A DNA stretch of 64,000 bases from Erythrobacter colymbi (GTDB lineage: Bacteria; Pseudomonadota; Alphaproteobacteria; Sphingomonadales; Sphingomonadaceae), in NCBI RefSeq assembly GCF_002155685.1, contig NZ_MUYK01000002.1:620001-684000 (forward strand). Reading direction: 5' to 3'. Below, piece after piece: positions 17,018-30,797 of this stretch; the first letter of the stretch is position 1; the number at the start of each line of letters is the position of its first letter. The notes beneath the pieces were generated by a model, which was given only the letters and a program-made list of their open reading frames with translations, was not told the DNA's origin and did no database searches. The position numbers and the translations under genes are program-made.

Positions 17018-17401
17018 ATGCGTACCCCTGCCCTCATCGCCGCCCTCGCCCTCGCCGCGCTCACCCCTGCGGCGCTTTCGGCCCATGTCCAGCTGACCGC
17101 CTCGACCCCCGCGGCCGGTGCGGCGGCGGCCAAGGGGACGAAGACCGTCACCCTCACCTTCAGCCAGTCGGTCGACAAGGCCAAGACCAGCGCCGCGATC
17201 ATCATGACCGCGATGCCGGGCATGCCGAACCACGGCGAGATGCCGATCCGGAACTTCACCCCCGCCTTCTCGGCCGATGGCAAGACCCTGACGCTGAGCC
17301 TCGCCAAGCCGCTGCCCGCCGGCACCTACGAGGTGCGCTGGAAGGCCACCGCGAGCGACGGCCACCCGATGGCCGGCACGGTCAAGTTCGACGTGAAGTA
17401 A
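17018..17401 (+). CDS. copC: Copper-resistance protein CopC
   Basis: 127-residue periplasmic copper-binding protein with an immunoglobulin-like fold. A signal peptide ends at LSA so that histidine is residue 2 of the mature form (AHVQLTAS), the usual Cu(II) ligand position. A Met/His stretch (MTAMPGMPNHGEMP) and the C-terminal SDGHPMAG supply other ligands. AAGGA lies at 17000-17004, 13 bases before the ATG. It is the last gene of the copper operon and is followed by a strong hairpin. Confidence 0.94.
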   Translation: MRTPALIAALALAALTPAALSAHVQLTASTPAAGAAAAKGTKTVTLTFSQSVDKAKTSAAIIMTAMPGMPNHGEMPIRNFTPAFSADGKTLTLSLAKPLPAGTYEVRWKATASDGHPMAGTVKFDVK

Positions 17402-17407
17402 CAACCG

Positions 17408-17442
17408 GAAGGCCGCGCCCGACGCTCGTCGGCGCGGCCTTC
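17408..17442. terminator. Bidirectional terminator between copC and gltD
   Basis: A 12-bp stem GAAGGCCGCGCC (17408-17419) pairs with GGCGCGGCCTTC (17431-17442), with further pairing in the loop. It lies between two convergent stops and can serve both; T-tracts are short. Confidence 0.75.
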
Positions 17443-17446
17443 TGAT

Positions 17447-18883
17447 TCAGCGCGGGAGTTCCGAGACGCCCATCAGCGCCTCGTCGACCGCGCGCGCGGC
17501 CTGACGGCCCTCGCGGATCGCCCAGACGACAAGGCTCTGCCCGCGCCGCATGTCGCCGCAGGCGAACACGCCCGGAGCGCTGGTGGCGTAGCTGTTGGTG
17601 TCCGCATCGACATTGCCGCGCGCAGTCAGCTCGACCCCCGCCTGTTCGAGCAGGCCGGCTTTTTTCGGCCCGACGAAGCCCATCGCCAGCAGGATCAGAT
17701 CGGCGGGAATCGTGAATTCGCTGCCCGCGATTTCCTGCATCTGGCCGCCGACCCACTCGACGCGCACGCATTCGAGCCCGGTCACCGCCTCACCATCGCC
17801 GATCACGCGCTTGGCCAGGACCGCCCAGTCGCGCTCGACGCCTTCCTGGTGCGAGGACGAGGTGCGCAGCTTCATCGGCCAGTCGGGCCAGGTCAGCGCC
17901 TTGTCTTCCTTCTCGGGCGGCTTGGGCATGATCTCGAGCTGGGTAACGCTGAGCGCACCCTGCCGGTTCGAGGTGCCCACGCAGTCCGAGCCGGTGTCGC
18001 CGCCGCCGAGCACGACCACGTGCTTGCCAGTCGCGAGCAAGGAGCCGCGCGGGGCGGCGCGCAGCTCGTCGTCACCCGCGACGCGCTTGTTCTGCTGGGT
18101 GAGGAACTCCATCGCCAGCCGCACGCCGGGCATTTCCGCGCCAGGGATCTGGAGCGAACGCGCATCTTCCGCGCCGCCGGCCAGCACCACCGCGTCGAAA
18201 TTCTCCTGCAGCGAGGCGAAGGAGATGTCGACGCCGACTTCCTTGGAGGTTTTGAACGTGACGCCCTCGGCCTCCATCTGCACGCAGCGGCGGTTGATGA
18301 GGTGCTTTTCCATCTTGAAGTCGGGGATGCCGTAACGCAGCAGCCCGCCGACGCGGTCGCTCTTCTCGAACACCGTCACCGAATGACCCGCGCGCGCGAG
18401 CTGCTGGGCGCAGGCGAGGCCTGCCGGGCCCGAGCCCACCACCGCGACCGACTTGCCGGTCTTCTTCGCAGGCACCTGCGGCGTGATCCAGCCTTCCTTC
18501 CACCCGCGGTCGACGATGGCGCATTCGATCGACTTGATGGTGACCGGCTGGTCGATGATGTTGAGCGTGCAGGCCGCCTCGCAGGGCGCGGGGCAGATGC
18601 GGCCGGTGAATTCTGGGAAGTTGTTGGTGGAGTGGAGCATCGCCAGCGCGCGCTTCCAGTCCGCCTCGTAGACCAGGTGGTTCCAGTCCGGGATCATGTT
18701 GTTCACCGGACAGCCGTTATGGCAGTAGGGAATGCCGCAATTCATGCAGCGCGAGGCCTGGCCCGTCAGCGTCGCATCATCCGGCTGGATGACAAATTCG
18801 CGGTAGTTCTTCAGGCGCTCTTTCGGGTCGAGATAATCCCGCTCGCGGCGGTCCAGCTCGAGAAATCCGGTTTCCTTGCCCAC
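17447..18883 (-). CDS. gltD: Glutamate synthase (NADPH) small subunit
   Basis: 478 residues. It feeds NADPH electrons to GltB for glutamine-dependent glutamate synthesis. The N-terminal iron-sulfur cysteines are in [15 protein letters not shown] and [13 protein letters not shown]. The FAD site is [15 protein letters not shown] and the NADPH site [31 protein letters not shown] closes the FAD domain. It lies 110 bp downstream of gltB, with a repeat hairpin in the gap; the pair is the normal operon in this order. Confidence 0.97.
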   Translation of the reverse strand: MGKETGFLELDRRERDYLDPKERLKNYREFVIQPDDATLTGQASRCMNCGIPYCHNGCPVNNMIPDWNHLVYEADWKRALAMLHSTNNFPEFTGRICPAPCEAACTLNIIDQPVTIKSIECAIVDRGWKEGWITPQVPAKKTGKSVAVVGSGPAGLACAQQLARAGHSVTVFEKSDRVGGLLRYGIPDFKMEKHLINRRCVQMEAEGVTFKTSKEVGVDISFASLQENFDAVVLAGGAEDARSLQIPGAEMPGVRLAMEFLTQQNKRVAGDDELRAAPRGSLLATGKHVVVLGGGDTGSDCVGTSNRQGALSVTQLEIMPKPPEKEDKALTWPDWPMKLRTSSSHQEGVERDWAVLAKRVIGDGEAVTGLECVRVEWVGGQMQEIAGSEFTIPADLILLAMGFVGPKKAGLLEQAGVELTARGNVDADTNSYATSAPGVFACGDMRRGQSLVVWAIREGRQAARAVDEALMGVSELPR

Positions 18884-18954
18884 TTGTCGTTACCTTCTCA
18901 TGTTCCGTAGGCCCACCCCGCTGCGACTAGGCGGCTGCGCCGCCAAGTCTCGCT

Positions 18955-18976
18955 CCCCTCCCGCTTGCGGGAGGGG
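18955..18976. repeat. Hairpin repeat in the gltB-gltD gap
   Basis: CCCCTCCCGC-tt-GCGGGAGGGG, a perfect 10-bp stem followed by TTGGGGGTGGG. This is a common sphingomonad intergenic element; here it may tune the gltB:gltD ratio. Confidence 0.65.
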
Positions 18977-18993
18977 TTGGGGGTGGGAACACC

Positions 18994-23697
<4,704 letters not shown>

Positions 23698-23910
23698 GCA
23701 GGGAACACGCCTTGGGCAGGTCACGCGGGCTGGATCACCCCTTTGGGGGTTTCACCGGCCCGTTTTCGGGCCCCTCATGCCGACAGGAAGCGGGTTTGGC
23801 AAGGGCTCCGCGTGAAGGAATATTTCTCGCAGACCTATTCAGACTTTAGGTTGATTGCGCGTGATGCATGCAGCGGCCCCAACCGTTGCAGCTTTTGCGC
23901 GCACGCGCGC

Positions 23911-24945
23911 CTAGGCGTGGCCGTGCTGCATTTCGCGGCGCGGCTGGAGCTGGGCGAGCGCGGCGCGCAGCGGATCCTCACGCGAGGGACGGCGGGCCGC
24001 GGCGGTCGTGCCCCCGCTGAGAGCAGCGAGCGCGCGCAGCGCTTCGGCCAGCGCGGCTTCGCGGGCGGCGAGTTCGGCCGGATTGGGCGCGTGGCCCGCG
24101 GGCATCTCGCGGTGTTCGTGAAGCGCGCCGGCGAAGCGCTCGACCATCTCGACGAGGCTCAGCTCGCTCGCAGGCGTGGCGCGCAGGCGGGCCAGCGCCG
24201 CCGTGCCCGGCGCGGGCGGCGGCGGGGTGACAGCGCGCAGACGGCGGGCGCGCATATCGGCGACCGGATCGGGCTGCGCAGGCGTTGCAGCGACGGGCTC
24301 GGACGCGGGAGCAGGCTCGGGAGCGGGCGTCTCGTCCACCCAAACGGCATTGCGGCCGGGAAGCTCGGCGAAGTCTGCCAGATCGAGCTCAACCGGTGCC
24401 GGAGCGACTTCGGCTTCGGCGACGGTCTCCGCCACAGGCTCAGAATGCCGCACCGGCTCCTGCCGTGCAGGACGCGGTTCGGGCGCGCGGCGCGGCGTGT
24501 CGAGATCGGCGTCGCGCCAGGCGGGGGTGCTGAAAGGCATGGCCTCGAGCGGTTCGTCGAGGCTGCGGCTGCCGAGATCGCGCGCCGGATTGATCGGCGT
24601 CACCTGCCGCACCGCGAATTCTACCACCGAAGGCGTGCTGTTGTTGCGGCGCGCGCGGCGGCTCATTCCCGAAGCCAAGGCGTAAAGCGAGCCGCCCAGC
24701 ACGCTCGCGGCGGTCGCGGCAAGGAAGATCTGCCCGCCCGCGCCCCAGGTGCCGATCAGGGTGCCGTCCATCGCTTCGGTAACCAGCGACGAGGGCAGCA
24801 CCATCACCACACCGGCGCCGAGGGCTGCGCCCCATGTCCCGAGCAGCGGCGCGAAAGCACGGTGGGCAGAAAGCGGCGCGCGCGCCGGACTGCGGCCCCT
24901 CTTGCGCTTGCGCTGCTGCGAGAGACCCTTCTGCCCCGATTTCAT
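23911..24945 (-). CDS. Membrane protein with long disordered Pro/Ala-rich tail
   Basis: 344 residues, family unknown. A basic N-terminus (KSGQKGLSQQRKRKRGRSP) precedes two hydrophobic helices (about 35-57 and 65-92) linked by a short loop, so both ends probably face the cytoplasm. The remaining 250 residues are rich in Pro, Ala, Glu and Arg, with a predicted helical stretch near 260-325. It is 7 bp downstream of the exosortase-associated glycosyltransferase on the same strand, which suggests involvement in envelope or polysaccharide assembly; that link is inference. Confidence 0.7.
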   Translation of the reverse strand: MKSGQKGLSQQRKRKRGRSPARAPLSAHRAFAPLLGTWGAALGAGVVMVLPSSLVTEAMDGTLIGTWGAGGQIFLAATAASVLGGSLYALASGMSRRARRNNSTPSVVEFAVRQVTPINPARDLGSRSLDEPLEAMPFSTPAWRDADLDTPRRAPEPRPARQEPVRHSEPVAETVAEAEVAPAPVELDLADFAELPGRNAVWVDETPAPEPAPASEPVAATPAQPDPVADMRARRLRAVTPPPPAPGTAALARLRATPASELSLVEMVERFAGALHEHREMPAGHAPNPAELAAREAALAEALRALAALSGGTTAAARRPSREDPLRAALAQLQPRREMQHGHA

Positions 24946-24952
24946 GCGACGT

Positions 24953-26206
24953 TTACCCCGTTATCTGTGCCGCGCGATGCGCGCTGGCGTCGTTACCCGG
25001 GGCTAGCAAGAGATGGTAAACAGGAAGATAATTGCGCGCATTTTCGGCCCAGTCATGGCGGGTGCGCACATGGGCCACACCGCGCGCCTTCATCGCCTCC
25101 CAACCGTCGCGATTGTCGAGCAGGCGCGCGAGCGCGGCGGCGCAGGCGGCGGGATCGTCGGGCGCGAACAGCGTGCCGGTCTCGCCGTCGGTGATGAGCT
25201 CGCGGTGCCCGCCGACGCTGGAGGCCGCGACCAGCCGGCGCTGCGCCATCGCTTCGAGGGGCTTCAGGGGCGTGACCAGATCGGTCAGGCGCTGGGCCTT
25301 CCTCGGATAGGCGAGCACGTCGACCAGCGAATAGTAGCGCTCGACCGCCGTGTGCGGCACGCGGCCGGTAAAGATCACGGCCTCGGGCTCAGGCAGGCGC
25401 GCGGCGGCGGCGCGCCAGGGCTCGTCCATCGGCCCGGCTCCCACGAGCAGCAGCCGCGCCTCGGGGTGCGACTGGCGCAGCAGCGGCATGGCCGCGATCA
25501 GATCGTCGACGCCTTCATAGGCATAGAAGCTGCCGATATAGCCGATCACCGGCGCGCCGGGGGCGATGCCGAGTTCTACGGCAAGCGCCTCGTCGCGCGG
25601 CGGGGGATCGCCGAACAGCGACAGGTCGACCCCGTTGGGCATCACATTGACACGCCCCGCAGGAATGCCGCGCGCGACCAGATCGTCCTTGAGGCCGTGG
25701 CAGATGGTGAACAGCGCATCCGCTCCCTTGGCGACGCGGGTTTCGAGCGCGCGGGTGAGGCGGTATTTGAGGCTGCCCTCGGTCCCCGTCAGGTTGCCGA
25801 CCGCCGCATCCTCCCAGAAGGCGCGGATCTCGTAGACGAAGGGCACGCCGAGCGCGCGCGCCGCACGCTGCGCCGCCGCGCCGCACAGAGCGGGCGAATG
25901 GGCGTGGATGATGTCGGGACGCCATTCGTCGGCGAGCCGGATGATCGCGGCGGTCAGCGCCTCGATCTCGCCCATCTCGCGCAAGGGCGGCGGGCCTGAG
26001 GGAACGCCGGGGGTGCGGTGAAAGATCAGGCCGTCGGCCTCTTCGCGCGGCCCCGTCACCGCCGCCTCGAGATTGTGCCGCTGCCCGGTGATCCCGCGCA
26101 CTTCCACCCCGTGCCCTTCCTGCGCCTTCAGGATCGCGCGGGTGCGGAAGGTGTAGCCGCTGTGGAGCGGCAGCGAGTGGTCGAGAACGTGGAGAACGCG
26201 GGTCAT
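24953..26206 (-). CDS. Glycosyltransferase, exosortase A system-associated
   Basis: 417-residue GT-B glycosyltransferase (GT4-type). The N-terminus VLHVLDHSLPLHSGYTFRTR and LKAQEGHGVEVRGITGQRH match the TIGR04063 subfamily found with exosortase A/PEP-CTERM polysaccharide loci. The C-terminal donor-binding part has GYIGSFYAYEGVDDLI, the EAMA-like PLKPLEAMAQRRLVAASSVGGHRE and TGTLFAPDDP. It would add a sugar to a lipid-linked exopolysaccharide precursor at the cytoplasmic face. It is divergent, with a 91-bp gap, from the ligase-like pair, which carries the other gene of this system seen here. Confidence 0.88.
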   Translation of the reverse strand: MTRVLHVLDHSLPLHSGYTFRTRAILKAQEGHGVEVRGITGQRHNLEAAVTGPREEADGLIFHRTPGVPSGPPPLREMGEIEALTAAIIRLADEWRPDIIHAHSPALCGAAAQRAARALGVPFVYEIRAFWEDAAVGNLTGTEGSLKYRLTRALETRVAKGADALFTICHGLKDDLVARGIPAGRVNVMPNGVDLSLFGDPPPRDEALAVELGIAPGAPVIGYIGSFYAYEGVDDLIAAMPLLRQSHPEARLLLVGAGPMDEPWRAAAARLPEPEAVIFTGRVPHTAVERYYSLVDVLAYPRKAQRLTDLVTPLKPLEAMAQRRLVAASSVGGHRELITDGETGTLFAPDDPAACAAALARLLDNRDGWEAMKARGVAHVRTRHDWAENARNYLPVYHLLLAPGNDASAHRAAQITG

Positions 26207-26297
26207 GGCCGCTTGCCTATCGCAGGCGTGCTTAACGCCGCGTCAACTGCCTGCGGGTAAAGCTGGCAGCCCACCGCCCCCGAAAGCCGCCCGCCCC

Positions 26298-26513
26298 ATG
26301 ATCGATTACTTCGCGCTTGCTCTTGGACATGGCCTTCTGGCCATTGCCCTGCTGCGCTTGGTGATGCGCGCTGGGCTCGATACCGATCCGCTGATCGAAG
26401 AGATCAAGGCCGAGACGACAAGCAATCGCAAGGCCACCAGCGTCGCCGGACGCAACGCGGCCCGCCGCGAGCGGGCGGATGGCCAGACCGACGGCACCGA
26501 CGCGCGTGCTTGA
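26298..26513 (+). CDS. Small single-pass membrane protein upstream of the O-ligase
   Basis: 71 residues from ATG 26298. One membrane helix (YFALALGHGLLAIALLRLVM) is followed by a charged cytoplasmic tail. No family name is known to me. Its last codons overlap the ligase gene's GTG start by 8 nt, a coupling that supports a real gene. Confidence 0.6.
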   Translation: MIDYFALALGHGLLAIALLRLVMRAGLDTDPLIEEIKAETTSNRKATSVAGRNAARRERADGQTDGTDARA

Positions 26514-27888
26514 TCTCGTTCTCCTCGCCTTCATCGGCTATGTGCTGGTACTCGGCCTCAGGCGCTCGTTCCTGTGGGTGCTGCTCTATGTCTATATCGA
26601 CATTCTCGCGCCGCAACGGATCGGCTTTACGCTGATCACCACCATCCCGGTCTCGCTGATCGCCTTTGCCGCAGCCTTCGGCGGCTGGCTCGCCCTCGAC
26701 CGCAAGGAGGGGGCGCGCTTCACCCTGCGGCAGGGGCTGATGCTGGCGCTGCTCGTCTATTGCTGGTGGACCACCGGCCACGCCGATTTCCCGGTCGAGG
26801 CCCAGACCAAGTGGGACTGGGTGTGGAAGGCGCTGCTCTTCGCGATCTTCCTGCCGCTCACCCTCACCACCCGCGCGCGGATCGAGGGGCTGGCGCTGGT
26901 GCTGCTGCTGTCGGTCGCGACGATCGTGATCGGGACGGGGATGAAGACGATCCTCGGCGGCGGGGGCTACCAGAACCTCAAGTTCTTCGTGAACGACAAC
27001 AGCGGCATCTACGAAAGCTCGACCCTCGCCACGGTCGCGATCGGGCTGATCCCGATGCTGTGGTGGTTCGTGCGGCACGGCACGATCTTTCGGCCGCACT
27101 GGACGGTGACGGTGTTCGCGGTGGCGCTGACCTTCGCCTGCCTGCTCGTCCCCATCGGCACCGAGGCGCGCACGGGCCTGCTGTGCATCGCCGCGCTCGC
27201 GGGGCTGATGCTGCGTTACACCAAGCGGCGCTTCCTGTTCGTCGCGGGCGCGGCGGTGCTGGGCCTCACCGCCCTGCCCTTCCTGCCGCAGTCCTACTAC
27301 AACCGCATGTCGACCATCGCCCAGCCGGGCGGCGACGAGAGCGCCTCGACCCGCGTGGCGGTGTGGGAATGGACGCTCAACTACGTCGCCGAAAAGCCCT
27401 TCGGCGGCGGGTTCGATGCCTACCGCTCCAACCGCTTTGCTTATGTCATGCCGGTCAAGCAGACGGCGGGGAACACCACCACGGTCACCTACCAGGAGGT
27501 CGAGGACAAGGGCCGCGCGTTCCATTCCTCGGTGTTCGAGATGCTCGGCGAGCAGGGCTGGCCGGGGCTGATCATGTGGCTCTCTCTCCATTTCATCGGG
27601 CTGTGGCAGATGGAGCGCCTCCAGCGGCGCTGGAAGAAGGAAGAGGACGAGGCGACCCGCTGGATCGCCCCGCTCGCCGCGGCCTTGCAGATGGGGGCGA
27701 TCATCTACCTCGTTGGCGCGCTGTTCCAGGGGATCGCCTATCAGCCGGTGATGCTGATGCTGGTCGGCCTCCAGATCGGGCTCCACACCTATTGCCTGCG
27801 GATCGATTCGGCCCGCTCGCTGCTCGATCGCAGCACCGCGCGGCGCGAGGCGATCACGGGTCAGGTGCGCGGTGCCGTAGCGGCATAG
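26506..27888 (+). CDS. O-antigen-ligase/Wzy-like protein, exosortase A system-associated
   Basis: About 460 residues with ten or more membrane helices. The opening LDLVLLAFIGYVLVLGLRRS, FLWVLLYVYIDILAPQRIGF and the periplasmic-loop region STRVAVWEWTLNYVAEKPFGGG match the TIGR03097 putative O-glycosylation ligase group; the last resembles the Wzy_C motif. Homologues start at the position of GTG 26506; an ATG at 26479 would add nine unrelated residues inside the preceding gene. It probably polymerises or transfers polysaccharide in the periplasm. No exosortase or PEP-CTERM substrate is adjacent. Confidence 0.88.
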   Translation: MLDLVLLAFIGYVLVLGLRRSFLWVLLYVYIDILAPQRIGFTLITTIPVSLIAFAAAFGGWLALDRKEGARFTLRQGLMLALLVYCWWTTGHADFPVEAQTKWDWVWKALLFAIFLPLTLTTRARIEGLALVLLLSVATIVIGTGMKTILGGGGYQNLKFFVNDNSGIYESSTLATVAIGLIPMLWWFVRHGTIFRPHWTVTVFAVALTFACLLVPIGTEARTGLLCIAALAGLMLRYTKRRFLFVAGAAVLGLTALPFLPQSYYNRMSTIAQPGGDESASTRVAVWEWTLNYVAEKPFGGGFDAYRSNRFAYVMPVKQTAGNTTTVTYQEVEDKGRAFHSSVFEMLGEQGWPGLIMWLSLHFIGLWQMERLQRRWKKEEDEATRWIAPLAAALQMGAIIYLVGALFQGIAYQPVMLMLVGLQIGLHTYCLRIDSARSLLDRSTARREAITGQVRGAVAA

Positions 27889-27924
27889 CGCGCCATTTCT
27901 TCGGAGCGTTGCGCTCCCCCTTGT

Positions 27925-27978
27925 GTTGCGCCATGACACGCGGCGCAACGAGGCAGGCGGCACCCGGATCGTGCCGCC
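27925..27978. other. Two consecutive perfect hairpins before the MaoC gene
   Basis: GTTGCGCC/GGCGCAAC (27925-27932, 27942-27949) and GGCGGCAC/GTGCCGCC (27956-27963, 27971-27978), each with an 8-bp stem and 7-9 nt loop, between the ligase stop and the MaoC Shine-Dalgarno. They may end the ligase transcript or structure the MaoC leader; no T-run follows either. Confidence 0.5.
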
Positions 27979-28000
27979 CGACACACAAAGGAGGAGCCCG

Positions 28001-28450
28001 ATGAACCCGCAGGATTTGGCCGCCAAGGTTGGCGAAGTGATCGGCACCAGCGAATGGGTGGAGATGAGCCAGGAGCGCATCAACCAGTTCGCCGAGGCGA
28101 CCGGTGACCACCAGTTCATCCACGTCAACGAAGAGATGGCCAAGATGACCCCCTTCGGCGGGACCATCGCCCACGGCTTCCTGACCTTGTCGATGATCCC
28201 CTATCTCGGCGCCAACGGCGGCGCGCCGCGCATCGACGGCGTGAAGATGGGCGTGAACTACGGCGGCAACAAGACGCGCTTCATCGCCCCGGTCCGCGCC
28301 GGCAAGCGCATCCGCGGCGTCTGGAAGCTCACCGAAATGGTCGAGAAGCGCCCCGGCCAGTGGCAGCAGACCTGCGAGATCACCATCGAGATCGAAGGCG
28401 AGGACAAGCCCGCCCTGATGTGCGAGTGGATCACGCAATACTTCGTGTGA
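28001..28450 (+). CDS. MaoC-family (R)-specific enoyl-CoA hydratase
   Basis: 149-residue hot-dog-fold hydratase acting on trans-2-enoyl-CoA. The hydratase 2 motif is plain: FAEATGDHQFIHVNEEMA carries the catalytic Asp-His pair, followed by TPFGGTIAHGFLTLSMI. AAAGGAGGAG lies directly before the ATG, a very strong Shine-Dalgarno. The stop overlaps the start of the CMD protein (GTGTGA), and a thiolase follows, which points to fatty-acid or isoprenoid acyl-CoA breakdown. Confidence 0.93.
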   Translation: MNPQDLAAKVGEVIGTSEWVEMSQERINQFAEATGDHQFIHVNEEMAKMTPFGGTIAHGFLTLSMIPYLGANGGAPRIDGVKMGVNYGGNKTRFIAPVRAGKRIRGVWKLTEMVEKRPGQWQQTCEITIEIEGEDKPALMCEWITQYFV

Positions 28451-28995
28451 GCCCCGTGGCCCGCATCGAACCCCTCGCCGAGCCTTACCCCGAGCCTTTC
28501 GCCCGGGCGATGGCCGTGCTCATGCGCGGCGCGCCGCCGCTGAAGCTGTTCACCACCCTCGCCAAGCACGAGCGGGCGTGGGGGAAGTTCACCGCCGGCT
28601 CGATGCTCGACCGTGGCCCGCTGTCCCTGCGTGACCGCGAGCTGGTTATCGACCGGACCACGGCGCGCTGCGGCTGCGAGTACGAATACGGCGTCCACAT
28701 CCGCGGCTTTGCGGAGAAGGCCGGGATCGACGAAGCGCAGCAACGCGCTCTGGTGCACGGCACCGCCGCCGATCCGGTATGGACCGCGAGCGAAGCGGCA
28801 CTGATCGCCGGGGTCGACGCCCTGCTCGACCACAAACGCCTGTCTGAGGCTCAATGGGCTGACCTTCGGGCGCACTTCTCGGAAGAAGAAGTGCTCGAAG
28901 TGGTGCAACTTGTCGCTTTCTATCACGGCGTGTCGCTGATCTGCGGCGCGCTCGACCTGCCGCTCGAAGACGGGGCGGCACGGTTCCCCGACTGA
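28447..28995 (+). CDS. Carboxymuconolactone decarboxylase (AhpD-like) family protein
   Basis: 182 residues from a GTG that overlaps the MaoC stop. The CMD motif reads DRTTARCGCEYEYGVHIRGFAEKAG: the pair CGC and the histidine six residues on occupy the AhpD-type redox positions, with one residue rather than two between the cysteines. Members act in alkylhydroperoxide reduction or as lactone decarboxylases; the role here is not set by sequence. The 24-bp gap to the thiolase suggests one operon. Confidence 0.88.
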   Translation: MSPVARIEPLAEPYPEPFARAMAVLMRGAPPLKLFTTLAKHERAWGKFTAGSMLDRGPLSLRDRELVIDRTTARCGCEYEYGVHIRGFAEKAGIDEAQQRALVHGTAADPVWTASEAALIAGVDALLDHKRLSEAQWADLRAHFSEEEVLEVVQLVAFYHGVSLICGALDLPLEDGAARFPD

Positions 28996-29019
28996 CTTCT
29001 TTCAACAAGGATACCCAAC

Positions 29020-30201
29020 ATGGCACGTGACGCCGTTATCGTCTCCACCGCCCGCACGCCCATCGGGCGCGCCTACAAGGGCGCTTTCAACGCCACCCCC
29101 GGCGCCACGCTCGGCGCGCTGAGCCTTGCGCCCGCGATCGAGCGTGCCGGGATCGAAGCCGGCCAGATCGACGACGTCGTCTGGGGCGCGGTCCTCACGC
29201 AAGGGACACAGGCTGGCAATATCGGCCGTCAGGTCGCGCTGCGCGCCGGCTGCCCCGTGGGCGTTTCGGCCCAGACCATCGACCGCCAGTGCTCCTCGGG
29301 CCTGATGGCGATTGCCACAGCCGCCAAGCAGATCATCGTCGACAACATGGATATCGTCGTCGGCGGCGGTCAGGACTCGATCTCGATGGTCCAGACCCCC
29401 GAGATGCGCGTCTCGCCCGACCGCTCGCTGATTGCGATGCACAAGGACGTCTACATGCCGATGCTCGGCACCGCCGAGACCGTGGCCAAGCGCTACAACA
29501 TCAGCCGCGAGGCGCAGGACGAATACGCCTACCAGTCGCAGATGCGCACCGCGCAGGCGCAGGCTGAGGGCCGTCTGGACGCGGAAATCGTCCCCGTCAC
29601 CGTGACCATGAACGTGGTCGACAAGGAGACGAAGGAAGTCTCGCAGCGCGAAATCACCGTCACCAAGGACGAAGGCAACCGCCCCGAGACCACGCTCGAA
29701 GGCCTCCAGAGCCTCAACCCGGTGATGGGCCCGGGCATGAACATCACCGCGGGCAACGCCTCGCAGCTGTCGGACGGTTCCTCGGCCGCGGTGCTGATGG
29801 AAGCCAAGCTCGCCGAACAGCGCGGTCTACAGCCGCTCGGCCGCTATGTCGGCATGGCGGTCGCGGGCACCGAGCCTGACGAAATGGGCATCGGCCCCGT
29901 CTTCGCGATCCCGAAGCTGCTCAAGCAGACCGGCCTCAAGATGGACGACATCGGCCTGTGGGAACTGAACGAGGCCTTCGCGGTGCAGGTGCTGTACTGC
30001 CGCGACCAGCTCGGCATCGACAATGACATCCTCAACGTCAGCGGCGGCTCGATCTCGATCGGCCACCCCTATGGCATGACCGGCGCGCGCTGCACCGGCC
30101 ACGCGCTGATCGAAGGCAAGCGCCGCGGCGCCAAGTATGTGGTCGTCACCATGTGCGTTGGTGGCGGCATGGGCGCGGCTGGTCTCTTCGAGGTCTTCTA
30201 A
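29020..30201 (+). CDS. Acetyl-CoA acyltransferase (thiolase)
   Basis: 393 residues, standard thiolase length. The acyl-accepting cysteine is C91 in [13 protein letters not shown]. The C-terminal catalytic residues are His in [10 protein letters not shown] and Cys in [11 protein letters not shown]. It either cleaves 3-ketoacyl-CoA in beta-oxidation or condenses acetyl-CoA. Linkage to a MaoC hydratase favours degradation of an acyl chain, by inference. No hydroxyacyl-CoA dehydrogenase gene is adjacent. The gene ends in FEVF and is 56 bp before the PPOX-like gene. Confidence 0.95.
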   Translation: MARDAVIVSTARTPIGRAYKGAFNATPGATLGALSLAPAIERAGIEAGQIDDVVWGAVLTQGTQAGNIGRQVALRAGCPVGVSAQTIDRQCSSGLMAIATAAKQIIVDNMDIVVGGGQDSISMVQTPEMRVSPDRSLIAMHKDVYMPMLGTAETVAKRYNISREAQDEYAYQSQMRTAQAQAEGRLDAEIVPVTVTMNVVDKETKEVSQREITVTKDEGNRPETTLEGLQSLNPVMGPGMNITAGNASQLSDGSSAAVLMEAKLAEQRGLQPLGRYVGMAVAGTEPDEMGIGPVFAIPKLLKQTGLKMDDIGLWELNEAFAVQVLYCRDQLGIDNDILNVSGGSISIGHPYGMTGARCTGHALIEGKRRGAKYVVVTMCVGGGMGAAGLFEVF

Positions 30202-30257
30202 GCGGAACTTTTTTCCGCGTCGGCGCTAGCGCCTGTCCCCAAGCACAGGAGACAGGC

Positions 30258-30776
30258 ATGGCGACCGACGCGGAAATCCGTTCGAAGTTCTGGAAAGCGC
30301 TCAAAAGCGACATGACGATGTTCCTCGGCCTGGCCGAGGGCGAGGACGGCCACGCCCGTCCGATGACCGCGCAGCTGGAAGACGAACTGTTTGACGGTGA
30401 CGAGTATCGCGGGCCCGTGTGGTTCTTCACCGCGACCGACAACCAGCTCTACCGGCAGGTCCAGCAGCAGGAACTGGGCGATGCCAGCCCCCGCGCGATG
30501 GCGCATTTCGTGAGCAAGGGCCACGATGTCTGGGCGACGGTCCACGGCAACCTCTCCACCACCCGCGACCGCGCGACCATCGACCGGCTGTGGAACCGCT
30601 TTGTCGCGGCATGGTACGAGGGCAAGGACGATCCCAAGATCGCCCTCATCCGGCTCGACCCCGAGGATGCCGAGATCTGGATCGACGCCTCCTCGCTGGT
30701 GGCCGGGATCAAGATGCTGATCGGGATCGATCCCAAGCAGGACTACAAGGACAAGGTCGCCGAGGTGCGGCTGTAA
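30258..30776 (+). CDS. Pyridoxamine-5'-phosphate-oxidase-like general stress protein
   Basis: 172 residues of the FMN-binding split-barrel (PPOX) fold, resembling the general stress protein 26 group: FLGLAEGEDGHARPMTA, WFFTATDNQLYRQV, and the C-terminal ALIRLDPEDAEIWIDAS. Such proteins bind flavin and probably reduce small molecules; a specific substrate is not predictable. AGGAGA stands eight bases before the ATG at 30258. Confidence 0.85.
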   Translation: MATDAEIRSKFWKALKSDMTMFLGLAEGEDGHARPMTAQLEDELFDGDEYRGPVWFFTATDNQLYRQVQQQELGDASPRAMAHFVSKGHDVWATVHGNLSTTRDRATIDRLWNRFVAAWYEGKDDPKIALIRLDPEDAEIWIDASSLVAGIKMLIGIDPKQDYKDKVAEVRL

Positions 30777-30797
30777 GAGCGCGCGCGGGCGGGAGGT

